The notes beneath the pieces were generated by a model. It searched no databases. It was not told the origin of the DNA and saw nothing but the letters and a program-made list of their open reading frames with translations. A DNA stretch of 64,000 nt. Origin: Georgenia yuyongxinii (GTDB lineage: Bacteria; Actinomycetota; Actinomycetes; Actinomycetales; Actinomycetaceae). Within the stretch, counting starts at the first letter, position 1, and the number at the start of each line of letters is the position of its first letter. The DNA is taken from positions 2,790,001 to 2,854,000 of the forward strand of contig NZ_CP040915.1 in the NCBI RefSeq assembly GCF_006352065.1, read 5' to 3'. Below are positions 32,301-39,770 of the stretch, in pieces. The position numbers and the translations under genes were made by a program.

Positions 32301-32911
32301 GAGACCTTGACGGAGACGTAGTCGACGTCGTCGCGGGCGAGAAGCGCGAGGGTGCGCTCGGTGCGGGCACGGGCCTCCGTCTCGCCCAGCACGGCCTCGC
32401 CGAGGAGGTTGATGTTCAGCCGGAAGCCCTGCTCCTTGGCCTGGGCGAGATGCTCCGCCAGAGAGGGGTCATGGGCGTCCACCACGAGGTGCCCCACCAG
32501 CTGCCGCAGCCGCCGCCGGGCGAGCGGGACCACCGCCCCCGGCGCCAACCGTGCAACCTTCGAGCCGACGGCGAGCAGTGCCTGGTCGGTGGGGCGCAGG
32601 AACCCGGCGGCACCGGTCGCCAGGTTCCCGAGCTCCTTGGCTGCCACCCGGGGGTCCTCGGGGCGGGCGACCCGGTCGACGAACCGCACGGCGAGGTCCA
32701 GGCCGGCCGGGTCACCGACGAGCGCCGCGAGCTGACCGTTCGAGGTGCGTTCGGCGTCGGTCTGCCCCTGCTCGGTCGCCTCCAGCCAGGTGCGGGCAAG
32801 GGTGACCGCGTCCTCCACGAGGGCCTCGACGTCCGCCGGTGCACCGCTGCTCGCGGACCCCGGTCGGGGGGCGTCGTCCGGTGTCGAGGTCGGGGCGAAC
32901 TGCGCGGTCAT
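29321..32911 (-). CDS. putA: bifunctional proline dehydrogenase / glutamate-semialdehyde dehydrogenase
   Basis: A 1196-residue PutA that oxidises proline to glutamate in two steps. The proline dehydrogenase barrel (~90-450) contains FRLNINLLGEAVLGE, DYVSVKVSS, AGIKIRVVKGANLSMERVE and the FAD-site segment ASHNLYDVALAH. The aldehyde dehydrogenase domain (~530-1000) has ETSGKNALVI and the catalytic Cys in AGQKCSAASLVIL, and ends with NRHITGAIVQRQPFGGWKGS. There is no N-terminal ribbon-helix-helix domain, so it does not regulate its own operon. A C-terminal domain of ~190 residues follows, as in actinobacterial PutA. GAGGAG lies nine bases before the ATG. Confidence 0.96.
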   Translation of the reverse strand: MTAQFAPTSTPDDAPRPGSASSGAPADVEALVEDAVTLARTWLEATEQGQTDAERTSNGQLAALVGDPAGLDLAVRFVDRVARPEDPRVAAKELGNLATGAAGFLRPTDQALLAVGSKVARLAPGAVVPLARRRLRQLVGHLVVDAHDPSLAEHLAQAKEQGFRLNINLLGEAVLGETEARARTERTLALLARDDVDYVSVKVSSLVSQISTWDTEGTTARVLRRLRPLYEAALARTPHAFVNLDMEEYRDLDLTVEVFTALLAEPELHDLEAGIVLQAYLPDSVAALDRLVAFARQRVAAGGAGIKIRVVKGANLSMERVEAELHGWAQAPYATKADVDANYLRLTERVLRPELAGVVRLGVASHNLYDVALAHLLAERRGVAESLDVEMLQGMAPAQARAVRDAVGSVLLYTPVVAPEDFDVAVSYLIRRLEENAQPQNFLHALFAGDGAADLDGAAHLGAASAASDGAPAEGTIADQEARFRASVAAMTTTPAAPRRTPEHPPAGDQFANTTDADPALPTVRVWAADRVAARPAPLTSPVLGSVAEVDAVVAAGRAAQPAWIARPAAERAAVLRRAADELEARRGELVTAMAAEGGKTVAEADPEVSEAIDFARYYADRIPELDPATGHLSTDGARFTPATLTLVTPPWNFPVAIPTGGVLAALAAGSAVVIKPAHPVPACTEVAVAAVHAALAAVGAPRDLLQVVRADEREVGRALVAHDGVDTVVLTGAIETARMFETWRAGRPGGPRVYAETSGKNALVITPAADYDLAVADLVKSAFGHAGQKCSAASLVILVGSAGTSARLRRQLVDAVRSLRVGWPTDLGATMGPVIEPPEGKLRRAQTTLEPGESWVVEPRPLDESRRLWSPGVKDGVAPGSFFHLTECFGPVLGIMRARTLAEAVELQNATDFGLTGGLHSLDEEEIAYWLDHVEVGNAYVNRHITGAIVQRQPFGGWKGSAVGPGAKAGGPNYVAQLGDWDADGVPGEQAEPARHVRQALADYTGLITSQADRSWLRAAVASDAAAWDAELGREVDRSGLHAEENVLRYLPVPLTVRAGSGAGVVELVRVLLAAELAGGPVRVSLDPVLSDALKALATTGEPARLGLRRLAEHVELAESRDQLVARVRLGAVTGRVRVIGDEAATLPGDLAGQEVSVLAQPVLATGRRELLTVLREQAVSRTLHRFGHLPPERD

Positions 32912-33071
32912 GGGGTGGTCTCCTCACGTGCGGGGCGGTAGCGGTCCGGCGCCGTGCCGGGCCCGCGGCGGTGCGGTCGGGTCCTCGTGAGCCACGCTAC
33001 TTCCCGGGGAGGGTAGACGTGGGCTCGGAACGTTCGGGGCCCACGAGCCTCGCGGGGTCCACGCCGGGCGC

Positions 33072-33103
33072 TGACATGTCGCGGAGAAGATGACATCTCG
33101 CCG
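33072..33103. repeat. half copy of the CGCGAGATGTCA-family repeat
   Basis: Two inverted-orientation units, TGACATGTCGCGG (33072-33084) and TGACATCTCGCCG (33091-33103), start 19 bases apart and are separated by AGAAGA. They correspond to one arm of the palindrome at 18786-18849; the reverse complement is nearly identical to that element's left arm including the spacer TCTTCT. It lies upstream of putA and downstream of zwf. Confidence 0.75.
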
Positions 33104-33136
33104 GTGAGGGCGGAGGGCCGCGTGGGGCTCGCAGTG

Positions 33137-33166
33137 CGCGCCTGGCTCGCCGTTGAGCCAGGTGCG
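33137..33166 (-). terminator. terminator after zwf
   Basis: A 12-bp stem with one G-U-compatible mismatch (CGCGCCTGGCTC / GAGCCAGGTGCG) and a six-base loop lies 40 bases after the zwf stop, before the putA promoter region. Confidence 0.65.
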
Positions 33167-33205
33167 TGACCCACGTTACAACGCTTCGGGCCGTCGTCGG
33201 CCGGA

Positions 33206-34639
33206 TCACTCCCCCAGCATCCACCGGTGGGGTGCCGCCAGCCGGCGCGCCTCCTCGGGCCCCCACGAGCCGGGCGCGTAGGGCAGCGGCGTGGGGCGGT
33301 CGGGGCCCTGCAGCGGCGCGAAGGCGGTGAACGCGGCCCGCAGGCCGTTCTCGGTGGTGTACAGCGACCGGTCACCGATCAGGGCGTCGTTGATCAGGGA
33401 GGCGTAGGGCGAGAGGCCCTCACCGCCGGGCACGTCGTCGAGGTCGAGGCGGGCGCGCCCGGAGGAGTAGGTCAGCTCGGGCCCAGGGGTCTTCACCGTG
33501 ATGCCGAGGGCCACCTCACCCTCGCCGGCGAAGTCGATCTCGATGGTGTTGGGCTCCTCCAGCTCGCCACCGAGCGGGCCGAACGGCGGGGAGAGCACCA
33601 GCGTGATGCGCTGCTCCTTGCGGGCCATGCGCTTGCCGGTGCGGAGCAGGAAGGGCACACCCCGCCACCGCTCGGTGTCCACCCACAGCCGGGCGGCCAC
33701 GAAGGTGTCCTGCGTGGAGTCCGCTGCCGCACCCTCGATGTCCCGGTAGCCCTCGAACTGGCCCAGCACCACGTCCTCAGTGGGGTCGAGCGGCCGGAAA
33801 GCCCGCAGCGCCGCCTCCCGGGCCGCGATGACGCTGGCGGGGTCGCGCAGGTCGGCGGGGGGCTCCATCGCCACCTGGCCGACGACCTGGAAAAGGTGGG
33901 TGACGAGCATGTCGAGGGCTGCGCCGGTGGCCTCGTAGAAGCCGATCCGGTTCGTGACGTCGAGGTCCTCGGGCACGTCGATCTGCACCTGGGCCACGCT
34001 CGCCCGGTTCCACTCCGAGCTGAAGAGCTGGTTGGCGAAGCGCAGCACATAGATGGTCTGGACCCCCTCCTTGCCGAGGAAGTGGTCGATGCGGAAGATC
34101 TGCTCCTCCGCCAGCACCTCCTTCACGGTCGCGTCCAGCTCCTCGAAGGACGCCAGGGAGCTGCCGTAGGGCTTCTCGAAGACCACCCGGGCCCCGTCGG
34201 CCAGGCCGTGGGCGCCGAGGCCGCGGGTGATGGGCCCGAACGCCGCCGGTGGCACGGCGAGGAAGTGCAGCACGAGGGGCTCGGCGCCGGTGTCCGCCCG
34301 CAGCTCCGCCCGCACCTCCTCGAGGAGCGTCGGCAGCCCGGCGTCGTCGTCGGGGCCGAACCTGCCGCCGCAGTACCGCGTCCGGTCCCGGACCTCGTCC
34401 CAGTCGTCGCAGAGCCCGTGCTCGCTCGCGGCCACCGCCGCCTGGAAGCGGTCCCGGAACGCGTCGTCGTCGAGCTCCTCGGCGGCGACACCGATCAGCC
34501 GCCACGCGTCGGGCATGAGGCCGCGGCGGTGGACCTCGACGAGTGCCGGCAGCACCATCCGGCCGGCGAGGTCCCCGGTGGCGCCGAAGAGGACGATGAC
34601 GACGGCGTCGGGCAGCTGCTGGGGGGCCGGTGCGGTCAT
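33206..34639 (-). CDS. zwf: glucose-6-phosphate dehydrogenase
   Basis: A 477-residue enzyme that oxidises glucose-6-phosphate to 6-phosphogluconolactone, the entry step of the pentose phosphate pathway. The N-terminal dinucleotide-binding motif is FGATGDLAGRM. The substrate-binding signature RIDHFLGK is intact, preceded by FEKPYGSS, and GKRM/PNTIEI segments are present. It stands alone, without the tal-pgl-opcA operon seen around the main zwf of many actinobacteria, so it may be a second paralogue. Start ATG 34639 has TAGGTT exactly six bases upstream (leaderless). Confidence 0.95.
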   Translation of the reverse strand: MTAPAPQQLPDAVVIVLFGATGDLAGRMVLPALVEVHRRGLMPDAWRLIGVAAEELDDDAFRDRFQAAVAASEHGLCDDWDEVRDRTRYCGGRFGPDDDAGLPTLLEEVRAELRADTGAEPLVLHFLAVPPAAFGPITRGLGAHGLADGARVVFEKPYGSSLASFEELDATVKEVLAEEQIFRIDHFLGKEGVQTIYVLRFANQLFSSEWNRASVAQVQIDVPEDLDVTNRIGFYEATGAALDMLVTHLFQVVGQVAMEPPADLRDPASVIAAREAALRAFRPLDPTEDVVLGQFEGYRDIEGAAADSTQDTFVAARLWVDTERWRGVPFLLRTGKRMARKEQRITLVLSPPFGPLGGELEEPNTIEIDFAGEGEVALGITVKTPGPELTYSSGRARLDLDDVPGGEGLSPYASLINDALIGDRSLYTTENGLRAAFTAFAPLQGPDRPTPLPYAPGSWGPEEARRLAAPHRWMLGE

Positions 34640-34645
34640 GGCCGC

Positions 34646-34651
34646 AACCTA
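34646..34651 (-). promoter_or_regulatory. -10 box of leaderless zwf promoter
   Basis: TAGGTT on the minus strand, six bases before the zwf ATG; the same hexamer and spacing as at the cardiolipin synthase gene (1408). Confidence 0.6.
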
Positions 34652-34753
34652 CGCGCAGCGCGAGGTTCCGTCGCGCCGGTGGGCACCGCGGTGCGCCGGT
34701 GGGGGGCACGGCCGGACCGGTGGGCGTCCGCCGTCGGACGGGTGGACCGGGGG

Positions 34754-35581
34754 TCAGGAGAGCAGCAGCTTCTCGATGCGCCGCGCGGCACCCCACACCC
34801 CGAGCAGGCCCAGGACCACCAGGTACACCACATGGCCCGCCACACCAGGGCCCACCTCCCCGAGCATCAGGGCCCGTTCGAGCGCGACGCCGTGGTAGAG
34901 CGGGGTCGCCTGCACCACCAGCTGCAGGGCCGGTGGGTACACGGCCAGCGGGAAGAAGGTGGCCGAGAACAGGAAGAGCGGCTGCACGGCCAGGGTGACG
35001 AAGTCCAGGTCCACCCAGGAGCGCAGGAAGGTCGTCGCGAACATCCCCACCGCGGAGAACGCGAAGCCGATGAGGATGGCCGCCGGCAGGGCGAGCACCG
35101 CCCACGGCGAGGGCACCATGCCCGCCACCCAGGCCACGAGGAGGAACGCGGCCGAGTACAGCGTGCCCCGGGTGAGCGCCCACAGCACCTCCCCCACCGC
35201 GACGTCCCGAGGGCCCAGCGGCGTGGCCAGCACGGAGTCGTAGAGGCGCGCGTAGCGCAGCTTGAAGAAGACGTTGAAGGTGGACATGACCGCCCCGTTC
35301 ATGGCCGACGACGCCAGCAGCGCCGGGGCCACGAACACCGCGTAGGGCACCACCGAGCCGGCGTCCGTGGTCACCGTCTGCACCAGCGCGCCGACGCCGA
35401 CACCGAGGGAGAACAGGTAGAAGACCGGCTCGGTGAACCCCGAGACGAGCAGCAGCCAGGTGCGCCGGTAGGCCATGACGTTGCGCTCGACGAGGACCCG
35501 GGCCAGGCCCGCCCCGGCCGGGACGGGCACCGCCCGTGCAAGCCGCCGCACGGCCCTGGTGAGCACCGCCGACCCGCTCAC
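34754..35581 (-). CDS. ABC-2 type transporter permease (second permease)
   Basis: A 275-residue permease with six transmembrane helices. It has the ABC-2/NodJ signature region NVMAYRRTWLLLVSGFTEPVFYLFSLGVG, RLYDSVLATPLGPRDVAVGE and LFLFSATFFPLAVYPPALQ. The GTG at 35581 overlaps the stop of the preceding permease by four bases. With the other permease and the ATPase it forms a heteromeric exporter of the NodIJ/DrrAB type, which usually exports lipids, polysaccharide precursors or drugs. The substrate is unknown. Confidence 0.9.
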   Translation of the reverse strand: MSGSAVLTRAVRRLARAVPVPAGAGLARVLVERNVMAYRRTWLLLVSGFTEPVFYLFSLGVGVGALVQTVTTDAGSVVPYAVFVAPALLASSAMNGAVMSTFNVFFKLRYARLYDSVLATPLGPRDVAVGEVLWALTRGTLYSAAFLLVAWVAGMVPSPWAVLALPAAILIGFAFSAVGMFATTFLRSWVDLDFVTLAVQPLFLFSATFFPLAVYPPALQLVVQATPLYHGVALERALMLGEVGPGVAGHVVYLVVLGLLGVWGAARRIEKLLLS

Positions 35582-36399
35582 ACGACCAGCCTCCGGGTGA
35601 ACGCGCGCCGCGCCCACCACAGCCCCGCGGCGGTCATCAGCGCCAGGACCGCCACGTGGCCGGCCACCGCCGGCCAGGCGGGGGCGGGCGAGGTCAGCGC
35701 CCGGCACGCCTCGACCCCGTGCCACAGCGGCGTCACCCAAGCGACCGGCCGCAGCAGGGCCGGGAGCTGCTCGACGGGGAAGAAGGTGCCGCAGACGAGG
35801 AACAGCGGGGTGACCACGAGCCGGTAGATCACCGAGAACGACGTGTCGGCGCTGTCGGTGAACTGTGCGGCGACGGCGAAGCAGGGCGCGGCGAACGCCA
35901 GCCCGGTCAGCACGGCCACCGGGATCGCGAGCAGCACGCCCCAGGACGCCCACGCCCCGAACAGGGCAGCGACCGCGACGAACGCCACCGTGCCCAGGGT
36001 GAGGGAGAACGCCACGTAGGCCAGGTGCCCGGCCAGGACGTCGGCCACGCCGATCGGGGTGGCGAGCATGGCGTGGTACTGCCGGGTCCAGCGGATGGCG
36101 CCGAGCACGCTGTACGTCGACTCGGTCACGGCCGCCCACATCGCCTGCGCCGCCAGGATCCCGGGTACGACGTAGTGCAGGTACGGCACGCCGTCGACGC
36201 CGCCGGCGGACCGGTCGACGAGGGAGCCCAGCATGAGGCCCATGGAGAGCAGGAACATCAGCGGCATGAGGAACCGGCTGACCACGCTGGAGACCCAGGT
36301 GCGCCGGTACTGGAGCCACCAGAAGCCCAGCACCGGCATCCACCGGCGCCTGGCCGGCTGAAGGGCCGGTGGGGCGCCGCGCGCGGTGGGCGCGCTCAT
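35578..36399 (-). CDS. ABC-2 type transporter permease (first permease)
   Basis: A 273-residue permease with six helices and the same signature as its neighbour: WLQYRRTWVSSVVSRFLMPLMFLLSMGLM, IRWTRQYHAMLATPIGVADVLAGH, LVCGTFFPVEQLPALLR. The two permeases are clearly related, so they probably arose by duplication and form a heterodimer. The ATG overlaps the stop of the ATPase gene by one base (TGATG). Confidence 0.9.
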   Translation of the reverse strand: MSAPTARGAPPALQPARRRWMPVLGFWWLQYRRTWVSSVVSRFLMPLMFLLSMGLMLGSLVDRSAGGVDGVPYLHYVVPGILAAQAMWAAVTESTYSVLGAIRWTRQYHAMLATPIGVADVLAGHLAYVAFSLTLGTVAFVAVAALFGAWASWGVLLAIPVAVLTGLAFAAPCFAVAAQFTDSADTSFSVIYRLVVTPLFLVCGTFFPVEQLPALLRPVAWVTPLWHGVEACRALTSPAPAWPAVAGHVAVLALMTAAGLWWARRAFTRRLVV

Positions 36400-37373
36400 C
36401 AGTCCACCAGCGACCGGCCGGTGAGGTGGAGGAAGACGTCCTCCAGGGTGGAGCGGCGCACCAGCGCGGACAGCGGCCGCAGACCGCGGGCGTGGACGGC
36501 GGCCGCCGCCGCGTCACCGTCGGGGGTGTAGACGAGCACCCGGTCGGGCAGCACCTCGACGCGGGCGCCGACGCCGTCCAGCGGCAGGTGGGTGCCGTCG
36601 TCGTCGGCGAAGCGCAGCTCGAGGACCTCCCGGGTGGCGTAGCGCTCGATGAGCTGGCGCGGGGAGCCCTCGGCGACGATCCGGCCGTGGTCCATGACCA
36701 CCAGCCGGTCGCACAGCTGCTCCGCCTCGTCCATGTAGTGGGTGGTGAGCACGAGGGTGACCCCTTGCTTCTTGAGCCGGAACAGCCGGTCCCACAGGGC
36801 GTGGCGGGCCTGCGGGTCCAGCCCCGTGGTGGGCTCGTCGAGCAGCAGGATCTCGGGGTCGCTGACGAGCGCCCGGGCGATGGTCAGCCGCCGCTTCATC
36901 CCGCCGGACAGCGGTTCGACCTTCGACGCCGCCCGGTCCCCGAGCTGGGCGAACTCGAGCAGCTCCACCGTCCGCTCGCGCACCACGGTCCACGGCAGGC
37001 CGAAGTAGCGGCCGTAGATCCAGATGTTCTCCTCGACGGTGAGCTCCTCGTCGAGGGTGTCGCGCTGGGGGACCACGCCGAGCCGGGCCCGGACGGCCGG
37101 CCCGTGGGTGGCGGGGTCGAGGCCGAAGATGCGCAGCTGCCCTCCGGACGCGGGCGAGACGGCCCCGACCATCTTCATGGTGGAGGACTTCCCGGCACCG
37201 TTGGGGCCGAGGAAGCCGAACGCCTCGCCCCGGCGCACGTCGAAGTCGACGCCGTCCACGGCGACCAGCTCGCCGAACCGCTTCGTCAGCGCCCGGCCGC
37301 GGATGAGGACGTCGTCGTCCACTGCGGGGCCGTCGGGGTCCACGCGGCCGACCGTACGCCACGGCACCGTCAT
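36399..37373 (-). CDS. ABC transporter ATP-binding protein (NodI/DrrA type)
   Basis: A 324-residue ATPase. Walker A FGFLGPNGAGKSSTMKMV, Q-loop VVPQRDTLDEELTVEEN, signature LSGGMKRRLTIARAL, Walker B ILLLDEPTTGLDPQAR and H-loop TTHYMDEAEQL are intact. The Q-loop sequence DTLDEELTV and the C-terminal domain are those of NodI-like exporters. ATG 37373 is chosen because the family homology begins shortly after; the in-frame extension to 37523 is Arg/Ser/His-rich and overlaps the divergent OsmC gene. It is the first gene of a three-gene operon with the two permeases. Confidence 0.92.
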   Translation of the reverse strand: MTVPWRTVGRVDPDGPAVDDDVLIRGRALTKRFGELVAVDGVDFDVRRGEAFGFLGPNGAGKSSTMKMVGAVSPASGGQLRIFGLDPATHGPAVRARLGVVPQRDTLDEELTVEENIWIYGRYFGLPWTVVRERTVELLEFAQLGDRAASKVEPLSGGMKRRLTIARALVSDPEILLLDEPTTGLDPQARHALWDRLFRLKKQGVTLVLTTHYMDEAEQLCDRLVVMDHGRIVAEGSPRQLIERYATREVLELRFADDDGTHLPLDGVGARVEVLPDRVLVYTPDGDAAAAAVHARGLRPLSALVRRSTLEDVFLHLTGRSLVD

Positions 37374-37449
37374 CGTCAGGTGGGCCTGGTGCCCGCGTCG
37401 AGTGCCGCACCGCGAGCGGTGACGGGTGGCGGCGTGCGACGATCGGTTC

Positions 37450-37908
37450 ATGACCGATCTCGACGTCGACCCGGACGTAGAAGCGACCCCGTCACCGGCG
37501 CTGTGGGCCGAGCGCACCGGCACCCGTGCCTACACCGGGCACAACACCCGCGGCGCCCACGTGCGCATCGGGGACAGCAAGGAGGAGGGGGTCTTCTCCC
37601 CCGGTGAGCTGCTCCAGCTCGCCCTCGCCGCGTGCAGCGCGCTGTCCGCCGACCACCGGCTCTCCCACGCCCTCGGCGCCGACTTCGACGCCGTGGTGGG
37701 GGTCTCCAACGAGAAGAACCAGGAGGAGAACCGCTACGAGCGGCTGACGGTGGAGATCGTGAGCGACCTCTCCGCCCTGGACGATCAGACGCGGGCGAGG
37801 ACCCTCGAGCGGGCGGAGATCGCCATCGAGCGGGGCTGCACCGTGGGACGTACGCTCGCAGCCGGCGCCCCACACCAGATCGTCTTCACGGACGAGGCCG
37901 CGGGATGA
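37450..37908 (+). CDS. OsmC-family peroxide reductase-like protein
   Basis: A 152-residue OsmC/Ohr-fold protein. Both family cysteines are present, in LALAACSALSADHRL and ERGCTVGRTL, so thiol-based reduction of organic hydroperoxides is possible. It has RIGDSKEEGVFSPGELLQLAL, typical of the OsmC branch rather than Ohr. GACGAT lies six bases before the ATG, suggesting a leaderless start. The stop overlaps the next gene (ATGA), so the two are co-transcribed. The gene is divergent from the ABC-2 exporter operon. Confidence 0.88.
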   Translation: MTDLDVDPDVEATPSPALWAERTGTRAYTGHNTRGAHVRIGDSKEEGVFSPGELLQLALAACSALSADHRLSHALGADFDAVVGVSNEKNQEENRYERLTVEIVSDLSALDDQTRARTLERAEIAIERGCTVGRTLAAGAPHQIVFTDEAAG

Positions 37909-38579
37909 GCGGGGGGACGCCGGTGCTCGACCGGCTCCTCGACCGGGCGGTGCAGCGCTCGAAGGGCCACGAGGTCGCGACCAAGCTGCGCCAGGAGCGG
38001 CCCGGAGCGAGCCCGGCCGAGCTCGTCGCCGTGCTCGAGAGCCGCTACGTACGCAACGCCGGCCTCCTCGGTGGCGGCGTCGGGGCGGTCGCCACGGTGC
38101 CCGCCGTCGGCACGGGCACGGCCGCGGTGCTCACCACCGCCCAGGTGGCGGCGTCGATGACCTCCGCCGCCACGTTCGTGATGGCGGTGGCCACCCTGCA
38201 CGGCGTGCGGGTCGACGACCTCGAGCGACGGCGCACGCTGCTCATGGGCGCGCTGCTGGGCGAGGACGGCGCAGAGGCGGTCTCCGGGCAGATGGGCCTG
38301 GGCACGTTCTACTGGGCCAAGGCTGCCCTGACCAAGCTGCCCATCAACACGATCCGGACCCTCAACCGCCGGCTCCGGCGCCGGCTGCTCCGGGCCGGGG
38401 CGGTGAAGGGCGGATCGGTAGTCCTCGGGCGGCTGGCCCCGTTCGGCGTGGGGGCCGTGATCGGGTACTTCGGGACCCGGGCGGTCGCCAAGAACGTGGT
38501 CGAGGGCGTGGAGAAGGCCTTCGGCCCAGCACCGGCGACGTTCGCGGACGCCCAGACGTTCGCGGACGCCCGGACCTGA
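37905..38579 (+). CDS. membrane-associated protein with glycine-rich hydrophobic segments (EcsC-like?)
   Basis: A 224-residue protein. Hydrophobic Ala/Gly-rich stretches occur at ~54-75 (NAGLLGGGVGAVATVPAVG), ~80-105 and ~178-200 (LAPFGVGAVIGYFGTRAVAKNVVEG), separated by the basic region TLNRRLRRRLLRAG. The pattern 'GGG...AVGTGTAA...GVRVDDLERRRTLLMGALLG' is reminiscent of EcsC-family proteins, but I am not sure. The function is unknown. It is coupled to the OsmC gene by a four-base overlap. Confidence 0.65.
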   Translation: MSGGTPVLDRLLDRAVQRSKGHEVATKLRQERPGASPAELVAVLESRYVRNAGLLGGGVGAVATVPAVGTGTAAVLTTAQVAASMTSAATFVMAVATLHGVRVDDLERRRTLLMGALLGEDGAEAVSGQMGLGTFYWAKAALTKLPINTIRTLNRRLRRRLLRAGAVKGGSVVLGRLAPFGVGAVIGYFGTRAVAKNVVEGVEKAFGPAPATFADAQTFADART

Positions 38580-38583
38580 GCCG

Positions 38584-39765
38584 TCAGGCCGCCGTCGCCG
38601 CGTCGAGGAAACCCACCACGTTCTCCTCCCACCCCGTGGGGTCGGTGGCCAGGCCGGCGGTGTGCCCGGCGCCGGGTACCACCCACACCCGCACGCTGCC
38701 CGGCGCGGCGTCGTGCAGCCACGCCGCCGCGTGCTGTTCGTCGGGCTCGTTCCCGCCCGCGACCAGGAGGACCGGGCGCGGTGCGGCCCGCCGCACCGCC
38801 TCGCGGAGCGGCACGGGTGACGCCGCAGGCGTGAGCGCGGCCGCGACGGCAGTCTGCGCCGCCTGGATCCCCTCCTGGACGCGGCCCCGCCAGCCATAGA
38901 CGTCGGAGAGCCAGTCCAGGTCCGCCGCCTGCCGGCCCGTCACCCCCTCGGCGACGACGGCGCGGATGCGGCTGTCCCGCGCGGCGGCGCCGATGGCCTC
39001 CTCCCCGCCCATGGACAGCCCGACGACGGCGACCCGGCCGGGGTCGACCTCGCTCCGGCTGGTGAGGAAGCTGACGGCGGCGGGGACGTCGGTGTCGCCG
39101 TACCAGCCCCACCGCATGGCCTGCCCGGTGCTGGCGCCGTGCCCGCGCGCGTCGACGGCGAGGACGCCGTACCCGCGCCCTGCCAGTACGGCGGCGTGCT
39201 CCAGCACGGCACGGCGGGAGGATCCCGAGCCGTGCAGCAGCACCACCGCGGCGCCGGTGCGAGTGGGGACGTACCACCCGGCGAGGCGCTCGCCGTCGCC
39301 GGTGGGGACCGAGACGTCCTCGGCGACCAGACCCACATCCGCCGGGTCGCCCCGGCGCGCGCCGGGCCGCGGGCCGGCCCCGGCGAGGACGCCGACCCCG
39401 AGGACGTCGACGGCGCCCAGCACCCCGACCAGGACAGGGACCAGCAGCAGGCGCCACCACCGGCGAAGGGACCGGGCGAGCTCCACCATGGCCACCACGA
39501 CGAGGAGGAGGCCGAGCCCGACGGCGAGGTAGCCCGCCCCGCGGGCGAGGGACCCCCGCGCAGGAACCCCCGCGCCGATCCCGGCGGCGATGGCGAGGAC
39601 GCCGACGACGAGTGCGAGCACGCCCCGCCCGGCATGCACCCGGCGGGTCCGGCCCGCGTCCGGCCGGCGGGTCCGGCCCGCGTCCGGCCGGCGCGGCGGT
39701 GGGGCGGTCCCGATCTCGTGAGGCCGGGTGCCGCCGTCGCCAGGCGCCGGCCGGTCGCGGAGCAC
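38584..39765 (-). CDS. alpha/beta hydrolase with N-terminal membrane helices
   Basis: About 393 residues. A Pro/Arg-rich cytoplasmic tail with duplicated RPDAGRTR is followed by three hydrophobic helices (~47-130), then a soluble alpha/beta-hydrolase domain: VVLLHGSGSSRRAVLEHA (oxyanion HG), VDARGHGAST, the nucleophile elbow VGLSMGGEEA, and the catalytic His in PGAGHTAGL. The acid is probably the Glu/Asp in VAGGNEPDE. It may be a membrane-tethered esterase or peptidase; the substrate is unknown. GTG 39765 is inferred from position, since the upstream gene ends at 39771. It is in tandem with the DUF4389 gene and convergent with the gene ending at 38579. Confidence 0.8.
   Translation of the reverse strand: MLRDRPAPGDGGTRPHEIGTAPPPRRPDAGRTRRPDAGRTRRVHAGRGVLALVVGVLAIAAGIGAGVPARGSLARGAGYLAVGLGLLLVVVAMVELARSLRRWWRLLLVPVLVGVLGAVDVLGVGVLAGAGPRPGARRGDPADVGLVAEDVSVPTGDGERLAGWYVPTRTGAAVVLLHGSGSSRRAVLEHAAVLAGRGYGVLAVDARGHGASTGQAMRWGWYGDTDVPAAVSFLTSRSEVDPGRVAVVGLSMGGEEAIGAAARDSRIRAVVAEGVTGRQAADLDWLSDVYGWRGRVQEGIQAAQTAVAAALTPAASPVPLREAVRRAAPRPVLLVAGGNEPDEQHAAAWLHDAAPGSVRVWVVPGAGHTAGLATDPTGWEENVVGFLDAATAA
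39641..39688. repeat. 24-bp tandem duplication inside the hydrolase gene
   Basis: Two exact copies of a 24-bp unit beginning CGGCGGGTCCGGCCCGCGTC encode the repeated Arg-Pro-Asp-Ala-Gly-Arg-Thr-Arg segment of the cytoplasmic tail. Confidence 0.8.
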
Positions 39766-39770
39766 GGAGG

